From Vitrella brassicaformis (lineage: Eukaryota > Sar > Vitrellaceae), in NCBI GenBank assembly GCA_001179505.1, contig CDMY01000271.1, positions 79,082 to 140,802 on the forward strand: 61,721 bases of DNA, read 5' to 3'. Position 1 is the stretch's first letter, and every line of letters begins with the position of its first letter. The notes under the pieces are model-generated. The model was not told the origin of the DNA. It did no database searches and worked only from the letters and a program-made list of their open reading frames with translations. The translations under genes were made by a program, and so were the position numbers. This document shows positions 56,971 through 61,721 of the stretch, in pieces.

Positions 56971-58224
56971 ATGGTCTTTTCATGGGCGAAATGGGCTGAG
57001 CTGTCGTTGGCAGTCATCTTTGCGTCCATTCTTTTCACTTTCAATCGTCCAAGCGACGCCTTTCGGATCCCCTTATCACTGCAACGTTCGCTATCTCGGC
57101 AACCAACTCGCCTGAAGGAGAGGCATCAAGATGCGGGTTCAGCAAATGAGGCAGATGCTTTGATCTCGAGGAGGCGCCTTATCGAGGGGCTGCCTGTTGC
57201 TGGGCTGCTGCTGATCCCAGCAGCAGGCACTCCAGCGCGGGCTGACGATGAGAAGCTGGAATACATGCCCGGACTGGTCACTGGCGGATCCCAGCGCTTC
57301 GGCAAGACGAGAGCAAAGTGAGTCAAATGAGGCTACTCTGCGCACATGGGTGAATGGCTGGTTGATGTGTTTGTGCGCAGGTATCCTGATTTTGAGCAGA
57401 CTGCCTCTGGTATGTGCGTGAGGTCGTCACGTCACGCACACCGTCTCTCAGTACTGCACGCCTGACGCTTTCTGCATGTTTGTCAGGTCTTCAGTTCAAA
57501 GACGTCAAGGAGGGTGAGGGGACACCGCCTGCCAAGGGAGACCGAGTGGTGCTTGACTGGGAGGGATACACAATAGGTTACTATGGTACGGTAGGCATGG
57601 AGGAGCGGGCTTTGCAATGCCACGTCCAGCGACATGTGCGTCGTTCAGGTCGTATCTTCGAGAAGAAGAGTGGGGTCGTCAAGGGCTCTGCATTCGCTGA
57701 CAATGTGTACAACGACCCCAAAGTACAACGCACGAGGAAAGGCTGAGGCATCAGCCCTATTGTGCCTGTTGCCATGCGCTGTGTGCGTCAGCTCATGCGG
57801 TTCGTCGTCGGGTCTGGCTCGGTGATTCCAGCCATTGATGAAGCAGTGCAATCGATGAAGCCTGGAGGGATCCGGCAAATCGTCGTCCCGCCTGAAATCG
57901 GTAGGGAATATCGTCATGTGTTGTCGCCTATTTGTCACGTTTCTGTTGGGTGTGTTTTTTCCTGCAGGTTATCCGATGGAAAAGGATCCGAATCACGAGA
58001 TGGTCGGGCCGAAGCCATCCACATTTTCCGGACAGCGTTCGCTCAACTTTGTCCTTGAAAATCAGGTCCGTAGGGGAAAGAAGCAAGCGCCCAAAGGCCG
58101 TCAACATGCCTATCAGCGTTGTCACGTGTGTCATTTGCAGGGGCTGGTGGACAAAACCCTGCTATTCAACCTGAAGTTGTTACGAGTGGATGCCTCAAGA
58201 AAGCTGGCAGGACTCAGCTTTTGA
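56971..58224 (+). CDS. FKBP-type peptidyl-prolyl isomerase, plastid-targeted
   Basis: FKBPs catalyse cis-trans isomerisation of Xaa-Pro bonds. Seven exons (56971-57317, 57381-57409, 57487-57585, 57649-57722, 57792-57900, 57967-58064, 58141-58224) sum to 279 residues. The first exon has a hydrophobic signal-like stretch (LSLAVIFASILFTFN), a basic Ser/Arg-rich transit-like region, then a twin-Arg-preceded hydrophobic segment (RRRLIEGLPVAGLLLIPAAG) ending in A-R-A, which looks like a Tat-type lumen signal. The mature domain has SGLQFKDVKEGEG, GDRVVLDWEGY and VVGSGSVIPAIDEAVQSMKPGGIRQIVVPPEIGY, the usual FKBP strands. The layout fits a lumen FKBP of a complex plastid. The conserved Trp of human FKBP12 is replaced by I in VIPAID, as in many lumen members. 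Confidence 0.88.
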
Positions 58225-58455
58225 GGTGTGTCGTTTGAGTACGGACGTGTAGACAGAAAACAGAGCATGTCCCGACGAATGCACAATTGGTGAGGATGGT
58301 GATGAATATGCACCGGAGCAGAAAAGCTAGGCCCTGAGGTCAAACCTGAACCTCTCGACAGGGCCGACGCGGCCGTGTGCCCATGGTCCGTATGGCGCGG
58401 CAGCTGACTTGCTCTCTCGAATAGCAGCCAAGACTTCCCATCTCACCATCACATC
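58225..58455. other. Intergenic region
   Basis: Short spacer (231 bases). No features seen. Confidence 0.35.
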
Positions 58456-59009
58456 ATGTCTTCAATGCATCCTTCTACCGCCTCACATCCGCCTCTTTGC
58501 ATCTCTGCTCTGGGCAGCCACCTGTTGCTGCGCCCAGGTCAAATCCGTCACTGAGCCACATACACAATGTCCGTGAGTCCCGCACAAGTACAGACCAGTG
58601 CTGGGACGTACACTGTACACACAACGGTCATCCTGGCCGATCCGAATCTTTTGCTTGTTTGCTTTTGCGAGCACATCCGAGTCGGACGTTGTGTCCGGCC
58701 GTGACGCCATTCGCCCTGTGCGTGAACCGCCCCCCCCTTCCAGAGCTGGGTGTAATCTTGCAGATTCAGGGTCGGACCAGCTCTACTGCTTCAAAAGGCT
58801 ACAGAAGAAAAGACAGGTGAGGGGTTGGGAGGCTGGATGATGATGACAAAGACCAACCTGTGCTTTGCTTTCCACGTGGTGTCCAGTTGGAGGAGGATGT
58901 GAAGGCCATCATTGCTCACCGCATCTCTGAAGGCGGGTTTGTCCACTTCGGTGACGTTGTTGCCACTCTCTGCACAATCAGTGGCTGCAGCGCCCCTTCT
59001 TATTCTTGA
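58456..59009 (+). CDS. Uncharacterised small protein (low confidence)
   Basis: A probable exon encodes SESDVVSGRDAIRPVREPPP and CNLADSGSDQLYCFKRLQKK to a donor at 58817, joining in frame to LEEDVKAIIAHRISEGGFVH and GDVVATLCTISG, with the stop at 59007-59009. These look like real coding sequence. The first exon is unclear; an ATG at 58456 (MSSMHPSTASHPP) is a candidate, but the sequence there also belongs to a dispersed repeat. No family is recognised. Confidence 0.35.
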
Positions 59010-59044
59010 TTCACCCGGTTCCACACGAGCGAAGCAGTTATTCG

Positions 59045-59576
59045 ATGTCGGGCACCCCTTCTGACCCAGAACCAACAACGCCGCGCGTGTCCGGTGAATC
59101 GTGGCAGCAAATGGTGGTCCAGCTGAAGGCTTTCCCGGAGGCGCGCCTCCATTGGCAATCAGGCCTCTTGGACGATGATGCGCGGGACTACTACAGCTCG
59201 ATGCTGAACTACCTCTCGGGACAGAGACAAGTCCCTCCCATCCGCCACGAGGGCAACGCAGCACGCGACGACTACCTCGAATTCGTGCGGAATGTCGTGC
59301 GTCCGCAATGCGTCGACGACCAGGAGAGGGCGTTCTGTGACGGGCTCTTTTACGCTCATGGTATTGTTATAGAGCAGGTACATACGAACACTCATTCGGA
59401 TGTGTTTGCAGGTGGATGACTGCATCACGGTCAAGCTACTATGTAACACACCATCTGCTGGTAGGCAAGAACCAAGCGATGGACTTCCATTCAATCAATT
59501 AGATGAGGTCCACTTTACAGGGGAAGCCATACGGCATCAGTCGTACGGTGGCCAGCACAGTTTCCTGCATCAATGA
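59045..59576 (+). CDS. Uncharacterised protein, two exons
   Basis: Exons 59045-59377 and 59412-59576 join in frame (a 34-nt intron) to give 165 residues. The sequence is acidic and helical (ARLHWQSGLLDDDARDYYSS, RDDYLEFVRNVV), with VIEQ-VDDCITVKLL across the junction. No signal peptide, membrane helix or known domain is visible. It may be part of the gene just upstream; the gap between them is only 35 bases. Confidence 0.5.
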
Positions 59577-59677
59577 GGCTGGCGGCTCAATGAGGCCGGC
59601 AGCCCTCTGGAGTTCCACGGACCCACTGGATTCCCAGAGGAGGTCCGAATTTTCTCTCTTGTCTCGTTTTTTTAAGG

Positions 59678-60025
59678 CCCTTCGGGGCTAACCATTTGCA
59701 CAAGTCGCTTCCAGTGCAGACGACGGCAAAACAGACGACGGCACAACAGAGGAGCACGGCACAACAGAAGAGCGCGGCACAACGGATGAGCACGGCACAA
59801 CAGAGAAGTGCGCCTGAAGAGCGCGGCACAACGGATGGGCGCGGCAAAAATCCCAGTGCGCCTGAAGAGCACGGCACAAGGGATGAGCGCGGCACAGCAG
59901 ACAAAAACCCCAGTGCGCCTGAAGAGCACGGCACAACGGAAAGGGACCGGCACAGCAGACAAAAACCCCAGTGTGCCACCTGTAGGCCCTTCGGGGCTAA
60001 CCATTTGCACAAGTCGCTTTCTGTG
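59678..60025. repeat. Degenerate CGGCACAAC tandem array flanked by direct repeats
   Basis: Two direct repeats of about 37 bp, sharing GGCCCTTCGGGGCTAACC and CATTTGCACAAGTCGCTT, lie at 59677-59713 and 59983-60019. Between them are about ten degenerate units of the form GAGCGCGGCACAACRGA, with longer units including AAAAACCCCAGTGCGCCTG. The array is open in several frames on both strands because of its regular period. It resembles a minisatellite between short flanking repeats. Confidence 0.75.
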
Positions 60026-60629
60026 CACATATTTGCCTTGTGCAGCTGGCACTTGTACGTACACACACACATTTGCCTGAGGGCCGTTTGCAGATGTCAG
60101 GCAGGATTGCACTACACCATACCATACACCCTATACTGCGCTGTATGTCGAATGGACTCCTCATGCTCGCCACTGAGCATCCGAATGCTCTCCTGAGAGG
60201 ACAGACACGGGGTCTTTTTTTTGAACCTCTCGTGTGGTGATTGCAACTGCCTCTTGTTTGGACCATGTCGCACAGAGACGGCCATTTGAGAGTATAGTCG
60301 CAAAGGACTCAATCATGAGCCTTTGAGTGAGAAATTGGTCTCTGGTGCATGTCACAATGGCACAACGCTGCCCTGATGAAGGGAGGGAGTCTACTCCCTC
60401 TGTGGCCATTCCTGAAAATTGTCAGGGCACATTGACTTTCTCGCGGGATGGTGAGGGAAGGGGAAGGCAGGCAGTCAGCTGTCGTGTCCAGAGAGAGAGG
60501 AGAGAGCGAGAAAAAGAGAGAGACTTGATGTTTTGCACGTATGGATGCACTTCGGCTTTCCTTCTGCGCTTTGCACGCTGCACTGCCACAGCAGCACGCT
60601 GATACGTATGCACGCTGCCATTCAATCCA
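60026..60629. other. Intergenic region
   Basis: About 600 bases without supportable genes. A purine-rich GAGAGA stretch lies at 60490-60523. Open frames are short. Confidence 0.4.
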
Positions 60630-61675
60630 GGATGGCCCTCTTTCTTGCGGCCTCGTGCAGTTTGAAGCAAACAAATGGCACAGTGATTCTCCCCTCTCAT
60701 CGAGCGTGGATTTTGTGCCTGTTCCTTGCCAAGAAAATTCTGCAATTCGTCTTGTGGTGTCCACACAAAGACATCGCAGTACAGCCTCCCATTCCCGCCT
60801 CATCGAGTTGCTGCTTTAGACGACAGCACCGGTGCCTCTCACAAGACCTCTTTCGCACCCTTGCGACGTCTTCGTTTACCGGACCAATTTCAGGACGGCC
60901 CTGTTTGCGGCCTCGTCCACTTGTGCAAGAGAAACTGCACAGTGGTATTCTCCTCTCATCAAAGGTGGATTCTATTGCCAATGTATGCACCCCCAGCACT
61001 CCGTGCGTGGTTGTTATAAGGGCGTGTTTGTGTGTGACTGGGCGATCTGCACTGGCTGGCCACCTGGGGATGGGCGGTATCTACGTATGGAGTCATGGTG
61101 CCTGCCGCACGCACGCACGCCGCCTTCAAGCTGCTGCTGGGGTGGCGTGTGTGCGACGCTGTGTGCCTGCTTGTATGTGACCGTCGTTCGCAGCGCATTG
61201 CATATCCTCCTGTCTGCTGCATCTGCCCTCTGCGTGCTGCGTGTTTCGTGTCCGGGTTGCATGTTAGGGTGCCTGTTTCATGTTGGACAGACCGACAGGG
61301 GACTTGGCCGTCAGGCCACCTAGGGTGCTCCCTGAAACCGCTGCTGCAATGTATGGCGAGGAAAATTCTGCACTTCGTGTCGTGGTGCTCAAGTCATGCG
61401 TCCAAAGACATCCTGCTACCGCCTCCCATTCTCGCCTCTTTGCATCCCTGCTCTGGGCAGCCGACTTGCTGCGGCCATTACAGCCAGGAGAGGCCCCTTA
61501 TGCACCCTTGCGACGTCAGAAAACCGCTCGAGAATACCCAGGCCCCCATACTTGTCTCACGGACAAGTCTAGCAGAGGCCCTTCTCGTCTCTCCTCGTGT
61601 TCGCTGAGCCAGACAAACTGCACAGTTTTGTTCCCCTCTCATCAAAGGGGGAGAAACTGTCATTAACCGTAACAC
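60630..61675. repeat. Diverged dispersed/tandem repeat units
   Basis: Several blocks recur in the same order. GCACAGT-x-TTC-CC-CTCTCATC appears near 60680, 60937 and 61619. AAAATTCTGCA followed by TTCGT appears at 60735 and 61363. CGCCTCCCATTC with CGCCTC appears near 60786 and 61422, and a related copy lies at 58470. GCACCCTTGCGACGTC appears at 60859 and 61502. No intact coding sequence is seen. It may be old duplicated or transposed DNA. GCTG/TGTG-rich sequence at 61010-61250 separates the copies. Confidence 0.6.
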
Positions 61676-61721
61676 TCGTCTGTGTGTCCGTGATACTCAT
61701 ACAAATACAGTCCCATCAGCA

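Noticed and set aside
1-61721. CRISPR arrays, rRNA, tRNA, bacterial operon signals
   Set aside because: No regular spacer arrays or rRNA-like sequence were seen, and the intron-rich genes show that this is eukaryotic. tRNAs could not be scanned reliably by eye, so their absence is not claimed.

Overview
This is nuclear DNA from a eukaryote. Almost every gene is cut by short GT-AG introns, mostly 55-110 nt, and many introns end in a GT-rich stretch before CAG. The gene content suggests a photosynthetic, flagellated alveolate, most likely a chromerid such as Vitrella. There are plastid proteins (an ALB3 thylakoid insertase and a lumen-type FKBP), an axonemal ruler protein (CCDC39), two starch-binding CBM20 proteins, an organellar uS8 protein, a PET117-like COX assembly factor, and general eukaryotic genes (RAE1, DXO/RAI1, ABC1 kinase, ferroportin). 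The organism call is inference from content and intron style.

Layout. 0.2-6.4 kb: ALB3 (-) and CCDC39 (+), head to head. 6.9-9.4 kb: ferroportin (-). 9.5-12.5 kb: an unrecognised gene and a secreted jelly-roll protein. 12.8-19.4 kb: a long coiled-coil gene with a 300-nt assembly gap and internal exon duplications. 19.8-22.7 kb: a rearranged patch with an inverted copy of part of the jelly-roll gene, a 158-bp direct copy of a coiled-coil exon, and a diverged paralogue of that gene's front end. 23.5-25.3 kb: DXO/RAI1 (-). 25.5-31.3 kb: an IQ-motif protein and, overlapping it by ATGA, a gene built from four repeats of one exon module. 31.8-32.9 kb: a secreted Cys-containing protein. 32.9-34.8 kb: non-coding, rich in simple repeats.

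34.8-38.6 kb: two CBM20 paralogues diverge from a 152-bp shared promoter; one carries a 10-nt micro-exon. 39.9-42.0 kb: PET117-like (-) and an EF-hand membrane protein (+). 43.0-46.8 kb: a P2X-like receptor (-) and RAE1 (+), diverging. 47.2-47.8 kb: uS8 (-). 48.5-53.9 kb: a very large SCP2-FYVE-ABC1-beta-lactamase-like fusion (-). 54.2-58.2 kb: an ATP6AP2-like membrane protein (-) diverging from a plastid FKBP (+). 58.4-61.7 kb: two small unrecognised genes, then repeat-rich DNA.

There is no operon logic. Closely spaced divergent pairs (ALB3/CCDC39, DXO/IQ, CBM20 A/B, P2X/RAE1, ATP6AP2-like/FKBP) suggest shared promoters. Exon coordinates were derived by hand from splice motifs and reading frame. 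Where exon lengths are listed as summing to an intact frame I checked the arithmetic; the other models are approximate.
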